Assembly (NCBI GenBank): GCA_963669295.1 | Contig: OY769938.1 | Coordinates: 3,100,001-3,164,000, forward strand | Origin: G963669295 sp963669295 | GTDB taxonomy: Bacteria; Bacteroidota; Bacteroidia; Flavobacteriales_D; CALLUQ01 | DNA length: 64,000 nucleotides | Direction of reading: 5' to 3' | Shown: in pieces, positions 56,601 through 62,749 of the stretch | How the letters are laid out: each line of letters starts with the position of its first letter | Numbering within the stretch: the stretch's first letter is position 1 | Notes under the pieces: model-generated | The model's database searches: none | Told to the model about the DNA's origin: nothing | The model's input: the letters and a program-made list of their open reading frames with translations, nothing else | Translations under genes and position numbers: made by a program

Positions 56601-59600
56601 AACTCCACCGGTTACGGTAACGCCTGCTGTACCATCGCATACTCCCGCACAAAGTGGGTCGGTAGTAGAGGTGACTGAGCCGGTTAACAAGGGAGGCTCA
56701 GTGATGGTGACACTGGCTGTAGCAATACAGCCCCCGGCATCGGTGACTGTTACCGTGTAGGTGCCGGCAGTAAGGCCGCTAGCCGTAGCTGCAGTGCCGC
56801 CAAAAGGAGACCAGGCATAAGTATAAGGGGTAGTACCACCGGTAGCGGTTACTGTAGCACTACCATTGTTGCCGCCATTACACGATACATTCGTGCTGGC
56901 AGTGATCGTTGCTGTTGGTGCTCCACCATCGTTAATTGTGGCTGTAGCCGTTTGAACACAGCCATTGGCATCGGTTACCGTTACGGTATAGCCGCCTGCT
57001 CCAATAGCATTGGCACAAGCTGTGGTTTGAGCACTGCCATCATCCCAAAGGTAGGTGTATGGAAAGGTGCCGCCCGTTACTGCTACACAAGCCTGGCCAT
57101 CGGGAAGCCCGCAGCTGGCATCGGTAGAGGTAATGGTTAATACCATTGGGGCTGGTTCGGTAACCGTATAGCTGGCCGTAGTAGTACATCCGTTGGCATC
57201 GGTAATGGTAACCGTCCATGTACCTGCACAAAGGCCGGTAGCTCCTGCTGTTGTTTGGAAGCCAGGGTCATCCCACAGGTAAGTGTAAGGGGTGGTGCCT
57301 CCGCTGGCAGTAACCGTAGCTGTACCATCGCATACCCCATTACAGGATGCGTTGGTGCCTACAGCATTGGCGGTCAGCGCTGCCGGCTCGGTAACCGTAT
57401 AAGAGGCAGTGGCAGTACAGCCATTGGCATCGGTAACAGTTACTGTATAGGTATTGGCACAAAGTCCGTTCGCGGTAGCATTGCTGCCAGCTCCATTGTC
57501 CCAGTTGTAAGTATAAGGAGCTGTGCCGCCAGATGCATTCGAAGATACGCTGCCATCGCATACCCCATTACAGGTAGCGTTGGTGCCTGTTGCACTAACC
57601 GTTAATAACGGGGGCTCCGTTACTGTAGCACTGGCGGTAGCAGTACAGCCATTGGCATCGGTAATGGTAATCGTATAGGTACCGGCACATACATTCGTTG
57701 GGTTTTGACTTGTGCCTAAACCGCCATCCCAACTGTAGGTGTAAGGAGTAGTACCACCAGCACCAGAAGAGCTTAAGGTGCCATCGCATACCCCATTACA
57801 GGTAGCATCGGTAGCACTGGCACTGGCCGTTAAGGCAGGGGGCTCGGTTACAGTAGCATTTGCTGTAGCAGTACACCCGTTCGCATCGGTTACCGTTACT
57901 GTATAGGAGCCCGCACATACATTCGTTTGGTTTTGTCCTGCTCCTAAACCACCATCCCAGGCATAGCTGTATGGAGGGGTGCCGCCAGAAGCAGTAGAAG
58001 AAACACTGCCATCGCAAACCCCAAAACAACTCGCATCAGTAGCATTGGCACTAATGGTTAGCAATGGGGGTTCGGTAATGGTGGTTTGATCTGTGGCCTG
58101 GCAGTTGTTTACATCACTCACCGTAACGGTATAAGTGCCAGGACATACGTTCGTTTGGTTTTGATTGCCAGGGGCAGGACCACCATCCCAGGTGTAGCTG
58201 AATCCACCGGATCCTCCTGAACCAGTTGCAGATAAGGTGCCATCGCAAGCACCATTACACAACACATTGGTGCTGCTCGCTGTTACGGTAGGGTCGGGGT
58301 AAACAGTAACATTTTGTTGGTAGGTGTCTGTACATGGACCATTGGTAACTGTTAACGTTACCGTATAAGTGCCCGCAGCACCATAGCTGTGGGTGGGGTT
58401 TTGGCTGGTAGAAGTGTTACCATCGCCAAAGTTCCAACTCCAGCTGGTAGCATTTGTAGAGTTATCGGTAAAGCTAAAACTGTTCGCTCCGTTGGCATAA
58501 CACTGGTTTGCTATTGGGTTGAAGTTGGCCGTGATGACCAGGCCGGGAGCTATGGTAGTACTTGCTGTAGCAATACATCCATTGGCATCGGTTACGGTTA
58601 CGGTGTAGGTACCGTCGCAAATGCCGTTTTGGTTTTGTCCATTTCCTACACCGCCATCCCACGAATAGCTGTAAGGTGGTGTACCTCCACCAGCACTTGA
58701 TGAAAGCGTACCATCACAAGCACCATCACATGTTTCATCGGTAGATGATGCAGATGCTGTAAGTAGGGGAGGGGCATTTACGGTAGCAGTAGCAGTAGCG
58801 GTACATCCGTTCGCATCGGTTACCGTGAGGGTATAGGTACCGGCACATACGCCTGTTTGGTTTTGCCCAGCGCCCAGACCGCCATCCCACGAATAGGAAT
58901 ATCCCGGAACACCACCTGTAGCCGAACCGCTTAAGGTACCATTACATGGGGTACCAAAACAAAGGCTGTTGGTAGCTGTTGCTGTAGGGAATATCTGTGG
59001 CGGAGCACTTACCGTTATATCAATAATTTCTACACAGTTGTTCCCATCACGTACCGTAACGGTGTAGGTGCCGGCACATAAGCCGGTAATGGTATGCGAA
59101 CCGTTAACGTTATTGACGGAAGTAATGGTGTTTCCTCCCGAGTCTTCCCAGGTGTAATCCCAGGGGCCGGTACCAGTACCACCCGCATCGCCATCAGCGG
59201 TGGCTGTTCCATCACACGCTCCAAAGCATGTTTCGGGGGTAGAAGAAGTATCGGGTAAAGGACAACAAGTAAGGGAGGCACTAAAAATATAAGGGGGGTC
59301 ATTTTCGCAGGCAATGTCTGTCCATGAGCCTGTTTCTCCATCGGCATAATTATAAATATTAATGCCCAGGTCATCGCCTTCACTACCTGGAGGACAGTCT
59401 TCAGCGGTGATGCTCCAACACCATGTCCAAGAGCATGCCGCTCCTCCACAGTTGTCTCCAAAGTTATCGGTAGGGGTTGGCCCACCTGTTGAGTTGTAAA
59501 AGAACCCATCTACATTCCCCAAATCAGGAGTGTTAATGTTGTTGTACCAGGCCCATGCTCCACCTCCATCTTCCGAAGCGGCAGGGGTAGTGGTTAAGGT

Positions 59601-60374
59601 ACTCACATCCCAACCATTGCCAAAAACAGGTACAATACCGTGAATCCAGTTGGTGTTTTCTTGCGAATAATCTTCTACTGAATAGCAGAAAGTTACCGTG
59701 GTTCCCGCCAGGTAAGTTCCATTTACTGGTGCTGGGTTTACAGTAAGATCATCCGATAATATACAATCGTCGCAACTGTTGTCGTTGTACATGGTAATGT
59801 CGAAATTACCAAGGTCGTTGACATCGCCACCACTTACCTGGATGTACACAGTGCTGCCCACCGTAACATTGGTAAAGTTGGCAGAAAGGGAACCGTTGCC
59901 AGAGGCACATCCCAATGCAGTGAGGTTACCACAAGCTCCTGTCCATACCCCGATGTTTGGATTGGTCAATCCATTGACATCAACAAAAAGTTCATTGGCT
60001 GTAATGTCTACTGCAAACCAAACGTCTACCGCAGGACTGGCTTGATCGCCACCTGTTTGACAGTTCAGAATGGATTGGTAGGGGTTGGGTGAAGTGCCAG
60101 CGGTATTGCTGGACGACCAGGTGTAAGAATCAATGCCTCCCGGGTTGTTACAGTTACAAGGGGCATTCAATGCACCAAGATAGGTAGCACTCTGGCAGTC
60201 ATCGCCAGCAGTTACGTTGCCCTGGTTGGTAGCATTGTTGACAGTACACCCGCCACCGCCACCGCCGCCAGGCATGGCCAGGGCAGATTGACTTAGGCTT
60301 AAGGCTATAAAAACAAGTAAAAGGCTGGAAAGCCTTGAGAAGCTTTTACTGTTTAGGTTCTTAAAGATCCTCAT
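47673..60374 (-). CDS. Giant SprB-repeat surface protein with type B T9SS sorting domain (4233 aa)
   Basis: The largest gene here (12.7 kb), a predicted cell-surface filament or adhesin. A long signal peptide (FSRLSSLLLVFIALSLSQSALA) is followed at once by a seven-Gly run and a Cys-rich head (to about residue 370; NNATNQGNVTAGDDCQSATY, WIHGIVPVFGNGWDVSTL). About 43 SprB-like repeats follow, typified by VSCNGVCDGDATVTAGGG, TPYTYAWSSGG, GLCAGTYTVTVTDANGC. A PKD domain (SWSWNFGDGNTSTSQNPTHS) interrupts them near residue 650. Two further PKD domains and a type B sorting signal (IYVPNAFTPDGDGINDFFY, MYIFDRWGELIFEAHS, EYVGHVTVVR) close the protein. Most repeats have four cysteines, unlike the neighbours. 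A small exported protein gene ends 30 bp upstream. SprB of gliding Flavobacteria is the nearest functional model; gliding is not proven. Confidence 0.94.
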   Translation of the reverse strand: MRIFKNLNSKSFSRLSSLLLVFIALSLSQSALAMPGGGGGGGCTVNNATNQGNVTAGDDCQSATYLGALNAPCNCNNPGGIDSYTWSSSNTAGTSPNPYQSILNCQTGGDQASPAVDVWFAVDITANELFVDVNGLTNPNIGVWTGACGNLTALGCASGNGSLSANFTNVTVGSTVYIQVSGGDVNDLGNFDITMYNDNSCDDCILSDDLTVNPAPVNGTYLAGTTVTFCYSVEDYSQENTNWIHGIVPVFGNGWDVSTLTTTPAASEDGGGAWAWYNNINTPDLGNVDGFFYNSTGGPTPTDNFGDNCGGAACSWTWCWSITAEDCPPGSEGDDLGINIYNYADGETGSWTDIACENDPPYIFSASLTCCPLPDTSSTPETCFGACDGTATADGDAGGTGTGPWDYTWEDSGGNTITSVNNVNGSHTITGLCAGTYTVTVRDGNNCVEIIDITVSAPPQIFPTATATNSLCFGTPCNGTLSGSATGGVPGYSYSWDGGLGAGQNQTGVCAGTYTLTVTDANGCTATATATVNAPPLLTASASSTDETCDGACDGTLSSSAGGGTPPYSYSWDGGVGNGQNQNGICDGTYTVTVTDANGCIATASTTIAPGLVITANFNPIANQCYANGANSFSFTDNSTNATSWSWNFGDGNTSTSQNPTHSYGAAGTYTVTLTVTNGPCTDTYQQNVTVYPDPTVTASSTNVLCNGACDGTLSATGSGGSGGFSYTWDGGPAPGNQNQTNVCPGTYTVTVSDVNNCQATDQTTITEPPLLTISANATDASCFGVCDGSVSSTASGGTPPYSYAWDGGLGAGQNQTNVCAGSYTVTVTDANGCTATANATVTEPPALTASASATDATCNGVCDGTLSSSGAGGTTPYTYSWDGGLGTSQNPTNVCAGTYTITITDANGCTATASATVTEPPLLTVSATGTNATCNGVCDGSVSSNASGGTAPYTYNWDNGAGSNATANGLCANTYTVTVTDANGCTATASYTVTEPAALTANAVGTNASCNGVCDGTATVTASGGTTPYTYLWDDPGFQTTAGATGLCAGTWTVTITDANGCTTTASYTVTEPAPMVLTITSTDASCGLPDGQACVAVTGGTFPYTYLWDDGSAQTTACANAIGAGGYTVTVTDANGCVQTATATINDGGAPTATITASTNVSCNGGNNGSATVTATGGTTPYTYAWSPFGGTAATASGLTAGTYTVTVTDAGGCIATASVTITEPPLLTGSVTSTTDPLCAGVCDGTAGVTVTGGVTPYTYAWASGGTTANETGLCAGNTNVTITDANGCAILLTATLVDPPVLTANVTGVDALCNGVCDGSANLTVTGGTTPYSYAWDNASTSEDLSGLCAGTYNVTVTDANGCTATASVTINEPAALVLTPSGSDATCGQANGQACVAVTGGTTPYTYLWDDGGAQTTACADNVAAGVYNVTVTDANGCVATASFTVNNQAGGTATAAVDNNASCAGVCDGQATVTMTGGTSPFTYLWSTGGTGATETGLCAGTHTVDVTDANGCVASATVTITEPTTVTASVAGTDVSCNGVCDGSADVTVNGGTTPYTFAWDHGPTAEDLTGVLCAGNYGVTITDANGCSVYQTVTITEPPLLNAGLTSFNNPTCAGICDGDATIGAVGGVPPYTYLWSTGGTGVTETGICDGAHTVTVTDANGCQVVTNLVLTEPPALVLTTSGTDANCGQADGQVCVAVSGGTTPYTYLWDDGSAQTTACANSVTAGSYTVTVTDANGCIETATITINDLGGGTATAAVDNNASCNGVCDGQATVTMTGGTTPYTYLWSSGGTGATETGLCAGTYTVDVTDANGCVASTSVTITEPAVLTASTTGNDVSCNGVCDGDATVTAGGGTTPYTYAWSSGGTAINETGLCAGTYTVTVTDANGCVATANVTISEPTAVTLTTSFVDANCGQSDGQACVTASGGVSPYTYLWDDGNAQTTVCANNVPAGSYTVTVTDATGCTATATVAVGDQAGPALTIVNQTDALCNGACDGTAQVSATGGTTPYTYSWSSGGTTDTETSLCAGTYTVNITDANGCTDNIVVTINEPTPVVATITGSVDVTGNGLCDGSATVAGSGGTSPYTYQWDANAANQTTATATGLCAGTYCVDVIDANGCVANVCVTILEPNAIIPVLSGTDATCFGVCDGTASVLVSGGVSPYTYLWSDGQTTTTATGLCAGSYTVDVTDANGITVTSSAYVVNEPPLLTATTSVVSNYNGQDVSCFGVCDGSADVTAAGGTSPYTYEWFQAGNSLGQFTQIATNLCAGTYDVEVTDANGCQTTVSVTLTEPAPLVNAVTVTDASCFGVCDGSVTSSVTGGTTPYTYQWDDPGLSTTPGITGQCAGTYTVVVTDANGCSVTQTATINEPSQLVLTTSSNGSNCGQADGDATVTVVSGDPPYTYQWDANAANQTTATATTLGAGCYDVTVTDGNGCSQTVNVCVIDLGAPTVSILTQTDATCFGSCDGFAQIQVTGGTSPYNYTWYDDQNNPIGQTTASAFNLCAGTYTGEMIDANGCQATVSVTIGEPTQLNAAITTFTDVTCFGDCDGQATVVASGGTTPYTYLWSDPATQSTPTATGLCPGTYSVIVTDGNGCDTTLQVTIGEPAQITLTTSTIDAFCNTGSGSATVNITNGVSPFTYLWTPGNQSSQTAIGLTPGTYDILVTDMNGCTATAQAVVGNIPEGVATISGTTDVSCNGLCDGTMTVSMSGTGTPPYAYQWYTAGNVPVATDSITGTNLCAGDYYVVVTDANGCQSTSNTATINEPPALAITTTVLDASCKDDCTGEATAIITGGTSPFTYQWDDGLNQITPTAINLCAGTYNVVVTDANGCIINGQAIVEEPPLLVLDSTVVNANCGLSDGQACVIASGGTAPYTYAWPGGQTNSCEVGLPAGTYCVTVTDANLCSEIICIEIGDNSGPTAAIVGSVDVSCNGGNDGSATVDMIGGNGWFTVQWDANAGNQTTPTAVNLAAGVYSVNIQDSIGCTASASVTINEPTPITFIPNWVDPTCFGYCDGVAWIAAVGGTPPYSYDWRDDLNNPLNINNDTVSNLCAGDYTLILTDANGCTEIINYTLTDPAQVTGTASATDVSCFGVCDGTATATGNVGIAPFSYQWDANAGNQTTALATGLCPGTYSCTITDANGCFTTVTATVGEPPLLTAAINTFGHVSCNGACDGFAQVDVAGGTPPYLYNWTGGGISQVYSNLCAGIYDVTVTDANGCTATAQVTITEPTALSVITNTTDVDCYQACNGEASAIVSGGTPPYSYLWDAPGFPTTPTIDNLCAGTYNVTITDLNGCIITASVTITEPTLLDVNISVTDANCGQDNGEICVTAVGGNAPYTYQWNDPNTQTSSCADSLFSGCYTITLTDANGCTLDSLICINDILGPSITLNSVTDVSCAGASDGGLDFNITGGTLPYQSITWQINGTPIPGLDGLTTGTNLAGGCYTITVVDDAGCTFSLTECINEPQGLASAITASTDASCFLASDGTATAAANGGTMPYTYQWNGGNNPNDSANTGLSAGTYTVTVTDANGCTSTSNVTIDEPALLVITIDTVIDVSCFGGADGIIDVNVTGGTPPYLYTWTPNVGNGPTVTNLSAGSYIVDVTDAHGCTATLTITVNEPPLLTLSGTSVNSTCTQCNGTATVNPAGGTAPYTYLWGDGQTTQTATGLCLGTHTVTVTDNNGCTEVITIDVFDTPGAVIDSITFIAPACFGTQTGSATVFHSGGTAPYTYQWDANANNQVAQTAVALGAGTYCVTVTDANGCTVSQCVNVTEPNQLVPVPDLDRTICYGDSTQIWGNAQGGTPPYTINWTGGGFVGAGPHTVNPTVTTDYCFTVTDANGCISAQGCVTISVTPALSLDLTPDLSICDGESTTLTANASGGNGDPYNFEWHEGAINGNLVAANTVGSTSSITVSPNTTTWYYVILDDGCTIPVVDSVEVTVNPLPIGFVNIIDPNGCAPFTAQFSSNTDIGVTYDWDFDCDGVIDYSGTDDAPSWVYNNPGVYDVCVTITSADGCSITVTEAAFVEVYSVPVADFTFDPPTTTILNPVITFTDQSVGADTYHWDFGDGNTLTGQAGAIPDSASNGGLTTGWYENPSHTYADSGVYVVTLTITNQWGCSDQITYVVTIEGDYAIYVPNAFTPDGDGINDFFYAQGVGIDPENFTMYIFDRWGELIFEAHSPNVPWDGTYKGFPVEIEVYVWKIVTMDHRKQQHEYVGHVTVVR
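49010..59250 (-). repeat. Array of about 43 SprB-like repeats (approximately 238 bp each)
   Basis: Coding repeats within the 4233-residue protein. Two subtypes alternate: a CNGxCDG type and a CGQxDGQxC type (units 9, 13, 17, 20, 26, 32 and 38 by my count). Unlike the 936-bp array at 31.7-34.4 kb, neighbouring units are well diverged at the DNA level. A PKD domain interrupts the array at about 58310-58560. Edges are approximate. Confidence 0.85.
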
Positions 60375-60404
60375 GTGATGTGGGTTAGTAGGTTTTGGTT
60401 TGCG

Positions 60405-60794
60405 TTAGTTGTCCTTTGCTTTTTGATGAATGGCTCGTTTACTGTTAGCCAACTGTACTTCGATCAACTGGCCGGTAGGAGCAACCTTAAATGTTGAACG
60501 ATGTAATACAGGCGTATCGGCCGGAGCCAATTTCTGCAGATTAACAGTAATACCTTTAGCGGTTAATTCGTTGGCAGATAATAGCTCTACCTCAACACCT
60601 GAAACAAATGTCAATACCCTTCGTTTATCGAGTAAACGGTATTGATCCAGGTTAGCACCATCAAGCGCTACAGTGTAGGAGTTGATATTATTTACATTGG
60701 CATTTTTAGTGATTACGTAAGTGCTTTCTTGTTGACCAAATGCAACTGAAGCGAGAAGCAAAAGAGTAAAGGCAAATAAAGCTCGTAATTTCAT
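60405..60794 (-). CDS. Small exported protein of unknown function, upstream of the 4233-aa surface protein
   Basis: 129-residue protein from the ATG at 60794, chosen because it directly precedes the signal peptide (MKLRALFAFTLLLLASVAFGQ); the frame is open to 60815. The mature part looks like a small beta-rich domain (STYVITKNANVNNINSYTVA, VLTFVSGVEVELLSANEL, FKVAPTGQLIEVQLANSKRA). I recognise no family. It ends 30 bp before the start of the 4233-residue protein, with no terminator between, so the two are probably co-transcribed. Its position mirrors the unrelated 144-residue exported protein before the 1617-residue surface protein. A role in folding, export or attachment of the giant partner is inference. 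Confidence 0.8.
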   Translation of the reverse strand: MKLRALFAFTLLLLASVAFGQQESTYVITKNANVNNINSYTVALDGANLDQYRLLDKRRVLTFVSGVEVELLSANELTAKGITVNLQKLAPADTPVLHRSTFKVAPTGQLIEVQLANSKRAIHQKAKDN

Positions 60795-60814
60795 AGTAGT
60801 TGTGTTAGATAGCA

Positions 60815-60822
60815 TAAAGTTA
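60815..60822 (-). promoter_or_regulatory. Possible -7 promoter element for the small protein/4233-aa operon
   Basis: The minus strand reads TAACTTTA, one mismatch from TAnnTTTG, 21 nt upstream of the ATG at 60794. It overlaps the alternative upstream start at 60815, supporting the shorter form. Confidence 0.35.
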
Positions 60823-61166
60823 AAAACTTAACCAAAAAAAAAATTCAGTTAAATTTTTAACATGTAAGTTTGTAGCTGATCCCTATAGCCTTTATACTGG
60901 CTATTGTTTTTGATCTATTTTTTCTTTAATTAGCTGATTTTGTGTTAGTTAATTGTTTATTTAGTGTTTAAGCTGTAGAGTTCTGTTATTACAGACGTCG
61001 GAATTTTAATAGGTTGCCTGTATTTCCAGAAAAAAAACTGCTTTGCTACATCTACATTGACGAAGGTGGGGTTAAAAAGGGTTGTCTACGAAATGAATAA
61101 ATCGCGATTACTTATTAACAATTTATAGTGTTATTGTTAATAATTTCACAAATGAAAAGGGAAGAA
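60823..61166. other. AT-rich intergenic region without a recognisable gene
   Basis: About 340 bp between the small exported protein and the spermidine-synthase-like gene. It is strongly AT-rich, with a poly-A stretch next to 60830 and a weak hairpin ATAGCC/GGCTAT at about 60895-60905. I see no open frame worth calling, no RNA gene and no convincing terminator for the upstream gene. It probably holds the promoter of the giant operon. Confidence 0.5.
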
Positions 61167-62741
61167 TTATTTAAAAGCGCTCAAATTGTCTTTTAAAAAA
61201 TTCTTGGTGTAGTACTTGTTCACTGTTTTTCTCCATTCAACGGCTGCTTCCAGGTACATTTTTTCCAACTCTGGTTTATTGTCGGTTAAAAGCACAGCAT
61301 CACTCATATTTAGCGTAGCGGGATCGATGAAATAGGGTTCAATATCGGTCAACACTGGAAGCTCCTTTTCGCGGTACCGAAGGTTGTTGTATCTTTTTTC
61401 ATCCAGGCTGGCCAAAAGAATGAGGTTCCTGTTTTGCTCTTCTCCTGGTGTAGCAAATATTTTGGTGGAGAATCCTGCTTCGGTGAGGGTTTTGTACAAC
61501 GACCGTGATGCTTTTCCTTTATTGCCCGACACGTATCCATAAAAGTTAATCATGATCATGCCTCCAGGTTTGAGGATCTTTTTGGTGGCTTCAAAACTTT
61601 CGAGAGAGAGCACATGCGCTGGTGGTGTTTCGCTCAAAAAAAGATCGAGGGTAACAATGTCGTACTTTTTAGTGGTGGTGTTAATGTAATGGCGGGCATC
61701 GTCCACTACAATATTGGTAGCAGGGTCTACAAAAAAATACTCGATGGCTACATCCCGAATTCGGTGATCAATTTCTACTACATCTACGTTAAAGTTCAAC
61801 CGGTTGAATTGTTTGAGCAATACTCCTCCACCCAGTCCAAGCAATAGGGCATCACTGTTTTCGGGCAGTACACTTGCTGCAGTGGGGAAGTAGTACGACC
61901 AATCCCATAAAGAATAGTCGGGATCATTCACGTCCAAAATGGTTTGCCCGGTGTTGTTGACAAACAGCATACGTGCTTTTTTCTGTCCCCTGGTATAGGT
62001 AGAAAAGTTTTGGTCAATGACTTTCAGTTGCCCTAAAATACCTTCTGATTCATAGCGTACCTGGTAGCGCGCTGAGTTGTTGTTTTCCCTTGGTTTTACA
62101 AATCCCAGGCAGGCTCCTACTGCTACAATAACGATGAGGGCAGCGATGTTCTTTTTCATCACAAGTGCCACTGCTGCTGCTGCAACAAGTATGGCTCCAT
62201 AAATGAGGGCTGGCGTTTTAATGCCAAATTCAGGCATCAGGTAAAAGCCAAGTAAGAAGGTAGAGATAATGCCTCCCAGGGTGGAGATGGCATAAACTGA
62301 CCCGGCACTCTTTCCGGTAGTGTCAATGCTATCGTTGATGCTGTTGATGATCATGGGCGAGGTCATGCCCATAAAAAGCAAAGGAGGGAACATGAAAACG
62401 AGCAACGATACAGTAGTGCCCCATTGTATGCTCATATCAATGGTAGCTGTCATTACCGCCTTACTGAGGTAGGGCATAATCACCAATAAAAAACCTGCTA
62501 CAATCAACGCGATGTTGATCATATTTTTCTTGTTGTATTTGTTAGACACGTATCCTCCAAGGTAATAGCCACTCATGAGTGCACCGAGGGTAACGCCTAG
62601 CACAGCGGCCCATACGTACAGCGAACTGCCAAAAAATGGGGTCACCATTTTTGCGCCTAACAGCTCGCATGCCATTACTGCTCCTCCCTCTAAAAAGGCC
62701 AGGGTGAAAAGGTATCTTTTCTGTTGTTTAGCGTTTGTCAT
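61167..62741 (-). CDS. Membrane-anchored spermidine-synthase-like protein
   Basis: 524-residue fusion of an MFS-like membrane part and a class I methyltransferase-fold domain. About six to seven hydrophobic helices occupy residues 10-215 (LEGGAVMACELLGAKMVTPF, VLGVTLGALMSGYYLGGYVS). The soluble domain (about 225-470) has ALLLGLGGGVLLKQFNRL at the nucleotide-binding loop, VEIDHRIRDVA at the acidic loop and VVDDARHYINTT. Spermidine synthases use an acidic residue in a D-x-x-D-like motif; here the place reads LDLFLSETPPAHVLS, so aminopropyl transfer is uncertain. Such proteins are often annotated as fused MFS/spermidine synthase. It is 8 bp downstream of the FG-GAP protein gene on the same strand, so likely co-transcribed. 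Confidence 0.85.
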   Translation of the reverse strand: MTNAKQQKRYLFTLAFLEGGAVMACELLGAKMVTPFFGSSLYVWAAVLGVTLGALMSGYYLGGYVSNKYNKKNMINIALIVAGFLLVIMPYLSKAVMTATIDMSIQWGTTVSLLVFMFPPLLFMGMTSPMIINSINDSIDTTGKSAGSVYAISTLGGIISTFLLGFYLMPEFGIKTPALIYGAILVAAAAVALVMKKNIAALIVIVAVGACLGFVKPRENNNSARYQVRYESEGILGQLKVIDQNFSTYTRGQKKARMLFVNNTGQTILDVNDPDYSLWDWSYYFPTAASVLPENSDALLLGLGGGVLLKQFNRLNFNVDVVEIDHRIRDVAIEYFFVDPATNIVVDDARHYINTTTKKYDIVTLDLFLSETPPAHVLSLESFEATKKILKPGGMIMINFYGYVSGNKGKASRSLYKTLTEAGFSTKIFATPGEEQNRNLILLASLDEKRYNNLRYREKELPVLTDIEPYFIDPATLNMSDAVLLTDNKPELEKMYLEAAVEWRKTVNKYYTKNFLKDNLSAFK

Positions 62742-62749
62742 AAGCAGCG

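Noticed and set aside
48187..58700. Many plus-strand open frames of 60-130 codons opposite the giant genes
   Set aside because: They recur with the repeat period, have Val/Pro/Ser-rich translations and lack start signals; they are shadows of the repeat-coding strand.
60895..60920. Terminator-like hairpin in the AT-rich spacer
   Set aside because: The T run is on the plus strand, where no gene ends; on the minus strand the stem is short and has no U tract.
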